From: an uncultured Bacteroides sp.
GTDB taxonomy: Bacteria > Bacteroidota > Bacteroidia > Bacteroidales > Bacteroidaceae
DNA length: 37,872 nucleotides
Assembly: GCF_947632445.1 (NCBI RefSeq)
Contig: NZ_CANRPM010000026.1
Span: forward strand, 1 to 37,872
Direction of reading: 5' to 3'
Shown here: in pieces, positions 9,331-18,845 of the stretch
How positions within the stretch are numbered: the first letter of the stretch is position 1
Layout: each line of letters begins with the position of its first letter
The notes under the pieces: model-generated
The model's input: the letters and a program-made list of their open reading frames with translations, nothing else
The model's database searches: none
Told to the model about the DNA's origin: nothing
Position numbers and translations under genes: made by a program

Positions 9331-10146
9331 GTGACTCAAAAAGAGAAAGGTAAATATATAGGTTTAGGCGGGGCATTATTAGTACATATTGCTTTGATTG
9401 CTTTCTTGATATGGGCAGGCTTTATTGTGCCTGCGCCGGCTGAGGAAGGAGGAATGCCTGTGATGCTGGGTGAAGTGTCTGAAGCATGGGGGACTGCAGA
9501 CCCTTCTTTGGTGGATGTAGACGTGATGCCGGAAGAAACAGAACCCTTACCTGAGGAAGCTGTTGAGCAGGAAATAATGACTCAGGAGTTGGAAGAAACT
9601 GTTACATTGAAGCCTGAAACTAAATCTGCCAAAAAGGACAAAGTGAAGAAACCTGAAAAGACTGAGGCAGAGAAGGCGGAAGAGGCGCGACGACTGGCTG
9701 AGGCTAAAGCAGAACGTGAACGTAAGGAAGCTGAAGAGGCTGCCCGTCGTAAGGTTGCAGGTGCTTTTGGAAAAGGTGCGCAAATGGGAAGTAAAGGTAA
9801 TTCAGAGGGAACGGGTATTCAAGGAAGCCCTGCTGGGAATGCTCAGGAAGGAGCTACAAGTGGTGTGGGGGGATATGGTACATTTAGCTTAAACGGACGT
9901 ACTATTGGAACGGGCGGTTTGCCCAAACCCGTTTATAATGTGCAAGATGAAGGAAAGGTTGTAGTAAACATTACCGTGAACCCCGCCGGCCAAGTGATTG
10001 CTACTAGTATTAACCGACAGACCAATACGGTAAATTCGTCTTTGCGCAAGGCGGCTGAGGATGCAGCGAAGAAAGCTCGTTTCAATACAGTTAGCGGATT
10101 GAACAATCAATCGGGAACTATTACATATTATTTTAACTTGAAATAA
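9331..10146 (+). CDS. TonB-family energy transducer
   Basis: 271 residues with a GTG start at 9331. An N-terminal membrane anchor (about residues 10-34, IGLGGALLVHIALIAFLIWAG) is followed by an acidic, then Lys/Glu/Ala-rich stretch (about 60-145) able to span the periplasm as a coil. A Gly/Ser-rich linker comes next, then a compact TonB-type C-terminal domain (about 190-271: VVVNITVNPAGQVIA...). It lies 49 nt after exbD in the same operon. This is one of probably several TonB paralogues in the genome. Which receptors it serves is unknown. Confidence 0.87.
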   Translation: MTQKEKGKYIGLGGALLVHIALIAFLIWAGFIVPAPAEEGGMPVMLGEVSEAWGTADPSLVDVDVMPEETEPLPEEAVEQEIMTQELEETVTLKPETKSAKKDKVKKPEKTEAEKAEEARRLAEAKAERERKEAEEAARRKVAGAFGKGAQMGSKGNSEGTGIQGSPAGNAQEGATSGVGGYGTFSLNGRTIGTGGLPKPVYNVQDEGKVVVNITVNPAGQVIATSINRQTNTVNSSLRKAAEDAAKKARFNTVSGLNNQSGTITYYFNLK

Positions 10147-10163
10147 AAAAGGAGAACTTGACT

Positions 10164-10715
10164 ATGGGAACTGTTTATGTCTTTTTTGCAGACGGTTTTG
10201 AAGAAATGGAAGCCTTTGCGGCAGTTGATGTCTTGAAACGTGCAGGTGTAAATGTGTCAATGGTATCTGTCACGCCAGATGAAATTGTTAAGGGGGCACA
10301 TGGCATTTCTGTATTATGTGACAAGAATATTGTGAATTGCGATTTTTACGATGCGGAGATGCTGGTATTGCCTGGCGGTCTGCCTGGAGCAACGACACTA
10401 AACGAATGTGAAGACTTACGGAAGGAATTATTGAAGCATGCTTCCGCAAATAAGGCTATTGCTGCTATTTGTGCGGCACCTATGGTATTAGGTAATCTTG
10501 GTTTGTTGAGAGGTAAAAAGGCTACTTGCTACCCCGGATTTGACAAATATTTGGATGGAGCTGAATATACGGGTGCAATGGTTGAAAAAGATGGTAATTT
10601 TATCACGGGTAAAGGCCCAGGTGCAGCTATAGACTTTGCGTTGGCTTTAGCGGAACATCTCTGTGGCAAGGGAAAAGTGAAAGAATTAAAGAATGCCATG
10701 TGTCTTACAAAATGA
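10164..10715 (+). CDS. DJ-1/PfpI family protein (ThiJ/YajL-like)
   Basis: 183 residues. The start is set at ATG 10164, preceded by AAGGAG with suitable spacing; a TTG six bases earlier is less likely. The fold signature is clear: [25 protein letters not shown] with the conserved Glu, [11 protein letters not shown], and the nucleophile elbow [11 protein letters not shown] with the reactive Cys. Family members are stress-related, with deglycase or chaperone activity reported and debated. The gene sits between tonB and ispD in a continuous operon, and its stop is 7 nt before the ispD start. Confidence 0.9.
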   Translation: MGTVYVFFADGFEEMEAFAAVDVLKRAGVNVSMVSVTPDEIVKGAHGISVLCDKNIVNCDFYDAEMLVLPGGLPGATTLNECEDLRKELLKHASANKAIAAICAAPMVLGNLGLLRGKKATCYPGFDKYLDGAEYTGAMVEKDGNFITGKGPGAAIDFALALAEHLCGKGKVKELKNAMCLTK

Positions 10716-10722
10716 GACTCCT

Positions 10723-11397
10723 ATGACGCAATATGTTCTAATTGTAGCTGGAGGTAAAGGTTTGCGTATGGGGAGAGATATTCCTAAACAGTTTCTGCCG
10801 ATTGGTGGAGTGCCTGTCTTGATGCGTACCATAGATGCCTTTTATGCTTATAATCGGGATATACAAATAATTTTAGTGCTTCCTCATGACCAGCAGACGT
10901 TTTGGCTGGATTTATGTAGGAAGCACCGTTTTGAGCGTCCTTGTCGGATTGCAGATGGGGGCGAAACTCGTTTCCATTCTGTTAAAAACGGTTTGGCTTT
11001 GGTGAAAACACCTGCTTTGGTTGGCGTGCATGATGGTGTACGACCTTTTGTTTCCTCTGAGGTTATTCGGCGTTGTTATGTGGAGGCTTCACAGAAACAA
11101 GCTGTGGTACCTTGTATTAATGTAGTTGAGACGTTGAGACATGTGCAAGAAGAGGGTAGTGTTACGGTACCTCGTGATGAATATCGGTTAGTACAGACAC
11201 CGCAGGTTTTTGATGCGACTTTGCTGAAACGGGCTTATGAACAGCCCTATAGCCCACAATTTACAGATGATGCGTCTGTTGTCGAGTCAATGGGAATGGT
11301 AGTCTCATTAATAGAAGGTAATCGCGAAAATATTAAAATTACAACCCCTTTCGATTTGAAAATGGCTTCGGCTTTACTGGAAGAATGTTCGATTTAA
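10723..11397 (+). CDS. ispD: 2-C-methyl-D-erythritol 4-phosphate cytidylyltransferase
   Basis: 224 residues from ATG 10723 ([17 protein letters not shown]). The earlier ATG at 10693 lies inside the DJ-1 gene and adds no conserved sequence. The enzyme joins MEP with CTP in the non-mevalonate isoprenoid pathway. Motifs are the nucleotide-binding AGGKGLRMG...[30 protein letters not shown] and [11 protein letters not shown]. It overlaps recG by 13 nt. The pathway uses 1-deoxyxylulose 5-phosphate, which is also a PdxJ substrate, so two users of that compound share one operon. Confidence 0.95.
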   Translation: MTQYVLIVAGGKGLRMGRDIPKQFLPIGGVPVLMRTIDAFYAYNRDIQIILVLPHDQQTFWLDLCRKHRFERPCRIADGGETRFHSVKNGLALVKTPALVGVHDGVRPFVSSEVIRRCYVEASQKQAVVPCINVVETLRHVQEEGSVTVPRDEYRLVQTPQVFDATLLKRAYEQPYSPQFTDDASVVESMGMVVSLIEGNRENIKITTPFDLKMASALLEECSI

Positions 11398-13481
11398 CAA
11401 CTCAAGACATAAAATATTTGCCTGGAGTGGGGCCGCAACGTGCAGTTACGTTGAATAAAGAATTGGGCATTTATACCTTACATGATCTTCTGTATTATTT
11501 CCCATATAAATATGTGGATCGCAGTCGACTCTACTCTATTCGTGAGATTGACGGAACGATGCCTTATATTCAATTAAAAGGAGAAATACGTAGCTTTGAG
11601 TTGGCGGGTGAGGGACGGCAGCGAAGATTGATTGCACATTTTACGGATGGTACCGGTTTCGTAGATTTAGTTTGGTTTCAAGGCATTAAATTTCTGACAG
11701 GAAAATACAAGGTACACCAGGAATATATTGTTTTCGGGCGGCCAACTGTATTTAATGGACGTATCAATATTGCACATCCCGATGTAGACTTGGTTACGGA
11801 AGTAAGAAAAGATGTAATGGGATTGCGTCCTTATTACAATGCTACAGAAAAGATGAAACGGTCTTTTCTGAATTCGAATGCGATTGAAAAACTAATGGGG
11901 GTGCTTGTTCAGCAACTTCGTGAACCCTTACCTGAAACTCTTTCTTCTGAGATTTTGACAGAACATCATCTGATGCCTTTAACAGAGGCACTTATGAATG
12001 TTCATTTCCCAAGTAATGCAGATTTGCTGCGAAAGGCTCAATATCGGTTGAAGTTTGAAGAATTATTCTATGTGCAACTTAATATATTGCGTTATGCCTG
12101 CGATCGTTTGCGGAAGTATAGAGGATATGTATTTAGTCAGATTGGGGATATTTTTAATACTTTCTACCGTCGTAATCTTCCTTTTGAATTAACTGGAGCC
12201 CAAAAACGAGTGCTAAAAGAGATACGGCATGATTTAGGAAGCGGACGTCAGATGAACCGTTTGTTGCAGGGAGATGTTGGAAGTGGAAAAACATTGGTTG
12301 CCCTGATGAGTATGCTTATAGCTTTGGATAATGGTTATCAGGTGTGTATGATGGCACCGACAGAGATTTTAGCCAATCAACATTATGAAACAATACGGAC
12401 ATTGCTTTGCGGCATGGATGTGCAAGTAGAATTGTTGACGGGCTCAATTCGTGGAAAGCGGAGGGAAGCTATTCTGCAAGGTTTGTCTTCGGGTGAGGTG
12501 AAAATATTGATAGGAACCCATGCGGTTATAGAAGATACAGTCGGTTTTGCTTCTTTAGGATTGGTGGTTATTGACGAACAACATCGTTTCGGGGTAGCTC
12601 AACGGGCTCGTTTATGGACTAAAAACGAACAGCCTCCCCATGTATTGGTGATGACGGCGACTCCTATCCCTCGCACATTGGCTATGACACTATATGGAGA
12701 TTTGGATGTATCTGTTATAGATGAATTGCCGCCAGGGCGTAAGCCGATTGTAACTATTCATCAGTTTGACAATCGTCGTGAGAATTTATATCGTTTTGTT
12801 CGGACTCAAATTGCGGAAGGAAGACAAATTTACATCGTTTATCCGTTGATTAAAGAGAGTGAAAAAATAGATCTAAAAAATCTTGAGGAGGGCTATTTAC
12901 ATGTATGTGAGGCATTTCCTGATTGTAGAATATGCAAAGTACATGGTAAAATGAAACCTGCGGAAAAAGATGCGCAAATGCAACTATTTGCTTCTGGAGA
13001 GGCTCAGATAATGGTTGCTACGACTGTAATCGAAGTAGGGGTAAATGTTCCGAATGCTTCGGTCATGATTATTGAGAATGCGGAGCGCTTTGGATTATCT
13101 CAGTTACATCAATTACGTGGACGGGTAGGGCGTGGGGCTGATCAATCATATTGCATCTTGATGACGGGTTATAAATTGGCTGATGATACACGTAAAAGGT
13201 TGGGAATTATGGTACATACGAATGACGGCTTTGAGATTGCAGAGGCTGACTTGAAGTTGCGTGGTCCTGGTGATTTGGAGGGAACGCAGCAAAGTGGAAT
13301 TGCTTTTGATTTAAAGATTGCAGATTTGGCTCGTGACGGCCAACTATTACAATATGTACGTGAAGTGGCACAGAAAGTAGTGGATGAAGATCCAGAAAGG
13401 AAATTGCCCAAAAACGAAATCTTATGGAAGCAATTAAAGGTTTTGCGCAAAAACAATGTTAATTGGGCTGCTATTAGTTGA
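11385..13481 (+). CDS. recG: ATP-dependent DNA helicase RecG
   Basis: A 698-residue branched-DNA helicase that remodels stalled replication forks and Holliday junctions. The N-terminal wedge/OB region (about 1-230) begins [17 protein letters not shown]. The helicase core follows: Walker [16 protein letters not shown] (about 298-312), [12 protein letters not shown], the DEQH box in [42 protein letters not shown] and QLRGRVGRG. The length is normal and there is no break. It is the last gene of the pdxJ operon. No hairpin-plus-U-tract terminator is obvious in the 60 nt after its stop. Confidence 0.97.
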   Translation: MFDLTTQDIKYLPGVGPQRAVTLNKELGIYTLHDLLYYFPYKYVDRSRLYSIREIDGTMPYIQLKGEIRSFELAGEGRQRRLIAHFTDGTGFVDLVWFQGIKFLTGKYKVHQEYIVFGRPTVFNGRINIAHPDVDLVTEVRKDVMGLRPYYNATEKMKRSFLNSNAIEKLMGVLVQQLREPLPETLSSEILTEHHLMPLTEALMNVHFPSNADLLRKAQYRLKFEELFYVQLNILRYACDRLRKYRGYVFSQIGDIFNTFYRRNLPFELTGAQKRVLKEIRHDLGSGRQMNRLLQGDVGSGKTLVALMSMLIALDNGYQVCMMAPTEILANQHYETIRTLLCGMDVQVELLTGSIRGKRREAILQGLSSGEVKILIGTHAVIEDTVGFASLGLVVIDEQHRFGVAQRARLWTKNEQPPHVLVMTATPIPRTLAMTLYGDLDVSVIDELPPGRKPIVTIHQFDNRRENLYRFVRTQIAEGRQIYIVYPLIKESEKIDLKNLEEGYLHVCEAFPDCRICKVHGKMKPAEKDAQMQLFASGEAQIMVATTVIEVGVNVPNASVMIIENAERFGLSQLHQLRGRVGRGADQSYCILMTGYKLADDTRKRLGIMVHTNDGFEIAEADLKLRGPGDLEGTQQSGIAFDLKIADLARDGQLLQYVREVAQKVVDEDPERKLPKNEILWKQLKVLRKNNVNWAAIS

Positions 13482-13743
13482 TGGATGTTAAATATTTAGT
13501 TGATATCATTGATATGTTGTAAAACATAAGGAGACGCAACTATTTGTTTATTAATTGCTTATGGAGTTTATTGAAGTTCGTGGAACTTATTCGAAATGAA
13601 AAAATACTTAATCCGAGGTGCATTATTTCAAAGATTAATGCTAACTTTGAAACAATTTTTGAAAGCGCAGGCATTCGTATGTGTGGAATGACATGGAATT
13701 ATAATGTCGTTGGCGGATATGAAAAATAAATAGATGAAGCGGA
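13482..13743. other. Intergenic region between recG and the M23 peptidase gene
   Basis: 262 nt without a convincing gene. A 61-codon frame (13544-13729) and a 31-codon one (from ATG 13596) exist, but neither resembles a known protein or has context. TAACTTTG at 13642-13649 fits the -7 consensus and could start the transcript of the downstream peptidase with a leader of about 90 nt, but no -33 element sits at the right distance. Confidence 0.4.
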
Positions 13744-14604
13744 ATGAATTATACAGGATTTAAATTGTTTCTTTGTGCAGTTGCGACAATGGTGAGCTTG
13801 AACGCCTTTTCACAGGATCTCATTGCCCGTCAGGCACCTATTGATAGAAAGCTGAAGAGCGTGGATTCGTTGGTATTGCAAAAGCAAATTCGTGCGGAGC
13901 AGTCCATGTATCCTGCTTTCGATATATATCCTTCTTGGAATACAACCTCTGTTCATGTTTATGGTGATGCCATTATACCTGATAAATACACGATTGATTT
14001 GACAGGCTTTTGTATGCCGACTGAACATACACGTATCAATGACGTATTTGGATATAGACCTCGTCGTCGTAGAGCACATTATGGATTGGATATCAAGGTT
14101 TATATCGGTGATACCATTCGTGCTGCTTTTGACGGGAAGATACGTGTTGTTGCCAATCAAGGTCGTCGGGGATATGGAAAATATGTTGTGATCCGTCATG
14201 ACAATGGTTTGGAAACTATTTACGGACATCTTTCGAAGCAGTTGGTTGGTGTAGATCAATTGGTGAAGGCTGGTGAACCGATAGGATTGGGTGGAAATAC
14301 AGGGCGTTCTACAGGATCGCATTTGCATTTTGAAACTCGCTTTTTGGGGATTGCTATAGATCCAGCTTTGATGTTTGATTTTGAGAAACAGGATATTGTA
14401 GCTGATACTTATACTTTCGAGAAGAAGGCGAAGAATACAAATGGATCAGCATCGCGCAGTGATTTGTTCTATAAGGTGAAGAGAGGTGATACGTTGTCGA
14501 AGATTGCGGCTCGTCAAGGAACGACAGTTAGCAAGCTATGTCAACTGAACCGTATTACTGTCAAAACGGTTTTGCGGCCGGGACAAGTATTGCGTTGCTC
14601 ATGA
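13744..14604 (+). CDS. Secreted M23-family metallopeptidase with C-terminal LysM domain
   Basis: 286 residues. A signal peptide covers residues 1-23 (FKLFLCAVATMVSLNAFSQ), so the protein is exported. The M23 (LytM/lysostaphin-like) domain spans about 95-215. The zinc ligands are H112 and D116 (HYGLD) and H195 (HLHF), with catalytic H162 in the GHLS motif, so the active site is complete. A LysM peptidoglycan-binding domain (YKVKRGDTLSKIAARQGTTV...) occupies about 242-285. The likely role is cutting peptidoglycan cross-bridges during growth or division. It stands alone, with a terminator right after it. Confidence 0.93.
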   Translation: MNYTGFKLFLCAVATMVSLNAFSQDLIARQAPIDRKLKSVDSLVLQKQIRAEQSMYPAFDIYPSWNTTSVHVYGDAIIPDKYTIDLTGFCMPTEHTRINDVFGYRPRRRRAHYGLDIKVYIGDTIRAAFDGKIRVVANQGRRGYGKYVVIRHDNGLETIYGHLSKQLVGVDQLVKAGEPIGLGGNTGRSTGSHLHFETRFLGIAIDPALMFDFEKQDIVADTYTFEKKAKNTNGSASRSDLFYKVKRGDTLSKIAARQGTTVSKLCQLNRITVKTVLRPGQVLRCS

Positions 14605-14628
14605 TAAACGTAAAACAATCTTGATATG

Positions 14629-14666
14629 AGAGGGTGCTTTAATATAATTTAGAGTGCCCTCTTTTT
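14629..14666 (+). terminator. Terminator after the M23 peptidase gene
   Basis: AGAGGG (14629-14634) pairs with CCCTCT (14657-14662). The stem continues inward through wobble pairs and is followed by TTTTT. It is 25 nt past the stop codon and is a typical intrinsic terminator. Confidence 0.75.
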
Positions 14667-14686
14667 CTTTATTTTTTAATTATTCC

Positions 14687-14694
14687 TAACTTTG
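14687..14694 (+). promoter_or_regulatory. -7 promoter box for the DUF1599 gene
   Basis: TAACTTTG is an exact TAnnTTTG match 12 nt before ATG 14707, so the transcript has a very short leader. It also excludes the in-frame TTG at 14692 as start codon, because that lies inside the box. Confidence 0.6.
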
Positions 14695-14706
14695 CAACCT
14701 ATTTAT

Positions 14707-15255
14707 ATGGAAATGAAAGATACCAAACAGCAATTTGAGCATGTTATTGCCATTTGTCGTGATTTGTTTGCCAAGAAACTTCATGACTATGGTCCAGCTT
14801 GGCGCATTCTGCGTCCGTCTTCGGTAACTGATCAGATTTTTATTAAGGCCAACCGTATTCGTAGTATTGAAATTAAAGGTGTTTCTTTGGTGGACGAGGG
14901 TATTCGTTCGGAGTTCATTGCGATTGTGAACTATGGTATCATCGGACTTATTCAACTGGAAAAAGGCTATGCCGAATCGGCGGATATGACTAACGAAGAG
15001 GCATTAGTCCTGTATGATAAGTATGCAAAGGCTTCATTGGAGTTGATGTTGGCAAAAAACCACGATTACGATGAAGCATGGCGCAGTATGCGCATAAGTT
15101 CGTATACAGATTTAATATTGATGAAGTTGTATCGTGCTAAGCAAATAGAATCCCTTGCTGGTCAGACGTTGGTGTCTGAAGGCGTGGATGCCAATTATAT
15201 GGATATGATAAATTATTCAGTGTTCGGCTTGATTAAGATTGAATTTGGAGATTGA
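14707..15255 (+). CDS. DUF1599 protein with an internal duplication
   Basis: About 182 residues (ATG 14707; ATG 14713 also possible). It consists of two tandem copies of one domain of about 60 residues. Copy 1 has HDYGPAWRILRPSSVTDQ...NRIRSIEIKG...EFIAIVNYGIIGLIQLE. Copy 2 has HDYDEAWRSMRISSYTDL...RAKQIESLAGQ...YMDMINYSVFGLIKIE. The conserved HDY..AWR, Asp and Arg residues in both halves suggest a polar binding site. The family is PF07659 (DUF1599); it has been discussed in connection with nucleotide modification, but I know of no settled function. It overlaps the next gene and belongs to a cluster with tpiA and folE seen in Bacteroides. Confidence 0.85.
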   Translation: MEMKDTKQQFEHVIAICRDLFAKKLHDYGPAWRILRPSSVTDQIFIKANRIRSIEIKGVSLVDEGIRSEFIAIVNYGIIGLIQLEKGYAESADMTNEEALVLYDKYAKASLELMLAKNHDYDEAWRSMRISSYTDLILMKLYRAKQIESLAGQTLVSEGVDANYMDMINYSVFGLIKIEFGD

Positions 15256-16558
15256 TAAGAAACATATTATCAGGAAGGTGTGGGTGAACGCCTGTCGCTT
15301 TTTGTTGGGAGGGGTTTTTGTCTTTTCCGGCTTTGTCAAGGCTATCGACCCGTTTGGCACTTTTTATAAATTGCAAGACTACCTGAATGCTTTTGGTCTG
15401 AGTGGATGGCTTCCTCTTTCTTTGTTGTTCTTGGGAGCTATTTTGCTGGCTGCATTGGAGTTTTGCGTGGGAGTATATTTGTTTTGGGGCATTCGGAAAA
15501 CATGGAGCAGTTGGATGGCTTTACTCCTGATGGCGGTGATGACTCCCTTGACATTGTATCTTGCTATTGCCGATCCTGTATCTGATTGCGGTTGCTTTGG
15601 TGATGCCTGGATTTTAACTAATTGGGAGACTTTTGGAAAGAATGTTGTCTTGTTGATAGCTTCTCTTTCTGTATTCCGTTGGCGGAAGGATATCATTCGT
15701 TTTATTACCCGTAAGATCGAATGGGTCTTTTCGATGTATACCATTCTGTTTGTATTTGCTTTGTCTGTTTATTGCCAGCATAACCTTCCAATTATTGATT
15801 TTCGCCCTTATAAGGTTGGGGTTAATATCAAACAGGCTATGGAAATTCCTGAGGGAGCTAAACCTTCCGTTTATGATACACGTTTCATTCTTGAAAAGGA
15901 TGGGGTGAGAAAGGAGTTCTTTTTGGATGATTATCCTGATAGTACCTGGACTTTTATAGAAGCTCGCACGGTCTTGAAGGAGAAGGGATACGAACCGCCC
16001 ATACACGATTTCTCTATGGTGAACGTGGAAACAGGGGAAGATATTACGGAAAAAGTATTGACGGCCGAAGGTTATACTTTCCTGTTGGTTGCGCATCGGA
16101 TTGAACAGGCGGACGATAGTAATATTGATCTGATCAACGAAATTTATGATTATAGTATTGAGCATGGCTATGGTTTTTCTGCTTTGACTTCGTCGACAGA
16201 GGAGGATATTCTGCAATGGAGAGACAGAACCGGGGCTGAATATCCTTTTTGCCAGACTGATGATATTACGTTGAAGACCATGATTCGCTCTAATCCGGGT
16301 ATGTTTCTGCTGAAGAATGGTACAATCCTTCACAAATGGAGCGATGGAAATCTGCCCGACGAGTATGCTTTGTACGATTCATTGGATAAGATCCCTGTGG
16401 GGCAGGAAGAATTTGTCAGCCTTTGGCATACGGTGGGAAAAGTGTTACTTTGGTTCATCGTTCCTCTATGCTTGGTGTTGGCTGTAGATATATTGGTCAT
16501 CAAGCGTCGTGAAAAGAAGATTGGCCATGTGAAGACTGTTGTAGAAAGAAAGAGATAA
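15239..16558 (+). CDS. DoxX/MauE-like integral membrane protein
   Basis: About 439 residues with a TTG start at 15239 that overlaps the DUF1599 gene by 17 nt. A GTG at 15278 is an alternative, so the start is uncertain. The N-terminal third holds four hydrophobic helices with a MauE/DoxX pattern: FVFSGFVKAIDPFGTFYKLQDYL and the cysteine motif DCGCFGDAW. A fifth segment lies near 165-185, then a large soluble region (about 190-395), and a last helix near 400-425 (VLLWFIVPLCLVLAVDIL). MauE-like proteins are linked to disulfide or redox chemistry at the membrane. The role here is unproven. Confidence 0.8.
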   Translation: MNLEIDKKHIIRKVWVNACRFLLGGVFVFSGFVKAIDPFGTFYKLQDYLNAFGLSGWLPLSLLFLGAILLAALEFCVGVYLFWGIRKTWSSWMALLLMAVMTPLTLYLAIADPVSDCGCFGDAWILTNWETFGKNVVLLIASLSVFRWRKDIIRFITRKIEWVFSMYTILFVFALSVYCQHNLPIIDFRPYKVGVNIKQAMEIPEGAKPSVYDTRFILEKDGVRKEFFLDDYPDSTWTFIEARTVLKEKGYEPPIHDFSMVNVETGEDITEKVLTAEGYTFLLVAHRIEQADDSNIDLINEIYDYSIEHGYGFSALTSSTEEDILQWRDRTGAEYPFCQTDDITLKTMIRSNPGMFLLKNGTILHKWSDGNLPDEYALYDSLDKIPVGQEEFVSLWHTVGKVLLWFIVPLCLVLAVDILVIKRREKKIGHVKTVVERKR

Positions 16559-16593
16559 GAACATTATATTAATCCTTTAAAAATAAAGACAAA

Positions 16594-17349
16594 ATGAGAA
16601 AGAACATTGTTGCAGGAAACTGGAAAATGAACAAGACCCTTCAGGAGGGCGTCGCTCTTGCAAAAGAATTGAATGAAGTATTGGCTAATGAGAAGCCTAA
16701 TTGTGATGTAATCATTTGTACGCCGTTTATTCATTTGGCTTCTGTTACTCCGTTGGTAAATCCTGCTAAAATCGGTGTGGGCGCAGAGAATTGCGCAGAC
16801 AAAGAGTCCGGTGCTTATACAGGTGAAGTTTCAGCAGCTATGGTAGCTTCTACGGGTGCCAAATATGTCATTTTAGGCCACTCTGAGCGTCGTGCTTACT
16901 ATCATGAGACAGTAGAAATTCTGGAAGAGAAGGTGAAATTGGCTTTGGCTAATGGCTTGACACCGATTTTCTGCATTGGTGAAGTGCTGGAAGAGCGTGA
17001 GGCTAACAAGCAGAACGAAGTGGTTGCTGCTCAGCTGGCTTCTGTATTCTCTCTGTCTGCTGAAGATTTCTCTAAGATTATTCTGGCTTATGAGCCGGTT
17101 TGGGCTATTGGTACAGGCAAGACGGCTACTCCAGAGCAGGCACAGGAAATCCATGCTTTCATCCGTCAGACGGTGGCTGAAAAGTATGGTAAGGAAGTTG
17201 CTGATAACTGCTCGATCCTTTACGGCGGTAGCTGCAAGCCTTCAAACGCGAAGGAACTGTTCGCTAATCCCGACGTAGATGGCGGTCTGATTGGTGGTGC
17301 TGCCTTGAAGGTTGCTGACTTTAAGGGCATTATTGATGCTTTCAACTAA
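16594..17349 (+). CDS. tpiA: Triosephosphate isomerase
   Basis: A 251-residue glycolytic TIM-barrel enzyme interconverting dihydroxyacetone phosphate and glyceraldehyde 3-phosphate. The active-site residues are all present: GNWKMNK (Asn, Lys), the GHSERR histidine, catalytic Glu in [12 protein letters not shown], and phosphate loops with GGSCKPSNA and GGLIGGAAL. It lies 35 nt after the membrane-protein gene, probably co-transcribed, and a strong terminator follows. Confidence 0.98.
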   Translation: MRKNIVAGNWKMNKTLQEGVALAKELNEVLANEKPNCDVIICTPFIHLASVTPLVNPAKIGVGAENCADKESGAYTGEVSAAMVASTGAKYVILGHSERRAYYHETVEILEEKVKLALANGLTPIFCIGEVLEEREANKQNEVVAAQLASVFSLSAEDFSKIILAYEPVWAIGTGKTATPEQAQEIHAFIRQTVAEKYGKEVADNCSILYGGSCKPSNAKELFANPDVDGGLIGGAALKVADFKGIIDAFN

Positions 17350-17375
17350 TCGAAAGGAATATATTGACAAGAAAG

Positions 17376-17421
17376 ATGCTGCGCTGAGAAGCACCCTGCA
17401 TCGAGCGCAGCATTCTTTTTT
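17376..17421 (+). terminator. Terminator after tpiA
   Basis: ATGCTGCGCT (17376-17385) and AGCGCAGCAT (17404-17413) are perfect complements across an 18-nt loop and are followed by TTCTTTTTTT. It is 26 nt past the tpiA stop. Confidence 0.85.
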
Positions 17422-17457
17422 TATTTTATTATACCTAAACAACAGATACCGAGTAAC

Positions 17458-17913
17458 ATGAAACGTTTGTTTTTAATCCTTGCATGCCTTTCTGCCTTTC
17501 TGTTTGCGGCGGCACAAGAGAATATCATAGAGAGTTTGGAACAGAAAGTTCCAGGTCAAGGAAAGGTTACCGTTCATCAGGATGCACGTATTGAGGCGCT
17601 GATTGGTAAGGCTCGACCGACTTCTGTCGCTGAAGGACAACAGGTACTCAAAGTGGCCGGATATCGCGTTCAGGTATATGCCGGGAGTAATACCCGTCAG
17701 GCTAAGAACGAAGCGCATGCGGTGGCGGCGTCTGTCAAGGAACTCTTTCCCGATTTGTTGGTCTATACTTTTTTTACTCCTCCCCGTTGGCTGTGCCGGG
17801 TAGGAGACTATCGGAGCATTGAGGAAGCTGATGCCATGATGAGGCGTTTGCGCAGCTCAGGCCAGTTTAAAGAAGTTTCTATAGTCAGAGACCTGATAAA
17901 CATTCCTCTATAA
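17458..17913 (+). CDS. Exported SPOR-domain protein
   Basis: 151 residues. A signal peptide (MKRLFLILACLSAFLFAAAQ) is followed by a linker and a C-terminal SPOR domain (about 65-148): GYRVQVYAGSNTRQAKNEA...FFTPPRWLCRVGDYRSIEEADAMM. SPOR domains bind denuded peptidoglycan glycans, often at the division septum. The gene sits between tpiA and folE. A specific role cannot be read from sequence. Confidence 0.85.
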   Translation: MKRLFLILACLSAFLFAAAQENIIESLEQKVPGQGKVTVHQDARIEALIGKARPTSVAEGQQVLKVAGYRVQVYAGSNTRQAKNEAHAVAASVKELFPDLLVYTFFTPPRWLCRVGDYRSIEEADAMMRRLRSSGQFKEVSIVRDLINIPL

Positions 17914-17953
17914 CTACGGTGACATCCGTTTGATAAATTATAATTAAGAAATC

Positions 17954-18550
17954 ATGCTGGAAAAAGAAAACATCACCTCTCCTGCTTTGGACGAACTGAA
18001 AGAACATTATGCGCGTATTTTGACCCTGCTGGGTGAAGATGTGGAGCGTGAAGGCTTGCTTAAGACTCCCGAACGTGTGGCAAAAGCTATGCTGACTCTG
18101 ACCAAAGGATATACGATGGATCCCCATGAAGTGCTTTGTTCGGCTAAGTTCAAGGAAGAATATAGTCAGATGGTGATTGTGAAGGACATTGATTTCTTCT
18201 CCTTGTGTGAACATCACATGTTGCCCTTTTATGGGAAAGCTCATGTGGCGTATATCCCCAATGGTTATATCACCGGTTTGAGTAAGATTGCCCGTGTAGT
18301 CGACATTTTCTCCCACCGTTTGCAAGTGCAGGAGCGTATGACACTCCAGATAAAAGAGTGTATCCAGGAAACGCTCAATCCGTTAGGCGTTATGGTGGTG
18401 ATTGAAGCCAAACACATGTGCATGCAGATGCGCGGTGTGGAAAAACAAAATGCCATTACCACAACTTCGGATTTTACAGGTGCTTTTAATCAGGCCAAGA
18501 CTCGCGAAGAGTTCATGAATCTTATTAAACATCATTCTACGCCTTTGTAA
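17954..18550 (+). CDS. folE: GTP cyclohydrolase I
   Basis: A 198-residue enzyme converting GTP to dihydroneopterin triphosphate, the first step of folate synthesis. Visible features are [12 protein letters not shown], the zinc-binding and catalytic segment [43 protein letters not shown] and the second zinc cysteine in [13 protein letters not shown]. The start MLEKENITS follows the SPOR gene by 40 nt. Folate made downstream of this step supplies the formyl donor used by Fmt. Confidence 0.97.
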   Translation: MLEKENITSPALDELKEHYARILTLLGEDVEREGLLKTPERVAKAMLTLTKGYTMDPHEVLCSAKFKEEYSQMVIVKDIDFFSLCEHHMLPFYGKAHVAYIPNGYITGLSKIARVVDIFSHRLQVQERMTLQIKECIQETLNPLGVMVVIEAKHMCMQMRGVEKQNAITTTSDFTGAFNQAKTREEFMNLIKHHSTPL

Positions 18551-18617
18551 AGGCATTGCTTTATTTTTCCCGTTTCTTTCGTCGTCAGTAGATAAAACTA
18601 TGTTTTACGGATGTCGG

Positions 18618-18650
18618 AACGATGTTTTAGTACCTATAAAGCATCGTTTT
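18618..18650 (+). terminator. Probable folE terminator hairpin
   Basis: Bases 18618-18629 pair with 18637-18648 (12 bp including one G-U) across a 7-nt loop, followed by TT. It lies 68 nt after folE. A shorter palindrome, GCCTTT/AAAGGC, overlaps the folE stop itself (18541-18554). The remainder of 18551-18845 shows no gene apart from the purB promoter. Confidence 0.5.
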
Positions 18651-18806
18651 GCAGTTCGGGTATGCAGGCTTGTTTGAGGATGGTGGATTGGGGTATGGGA
18701 TGACGAATGACGGAGCTTTGCTTCCCGTTTGCCGATTTTGATAATTTTTGCAGTTACAAGGCGCTTTTTATGCTGGCTTTGTGGCTTATAACTCAGAAAA
18801 AAAACG

Positions 18807-18814
18807 TAATTTTG
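18807..18814 (+). promoter_or_regulatory. -7 promoter box for purB
   Basis: TAATTTTG matches TAnnTTTG and ends 31 nt before the purB ATG. A TTTG at 18778-18781 is 25 bp upstream, longer than the usual 19-21, so the -33 element is doubtful. Confidence 0.5.
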
Positions 18815-18845
18815 TCGCCCGATAATTATCAACTGAATACGACGT

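Noticed and set aside
13544..13729. 61-codon frame between recG and the M23 gene
   Set aside because: No similarity to known proteins, no ribosome-binding or promoter context, and AT-rich intergenic composition.
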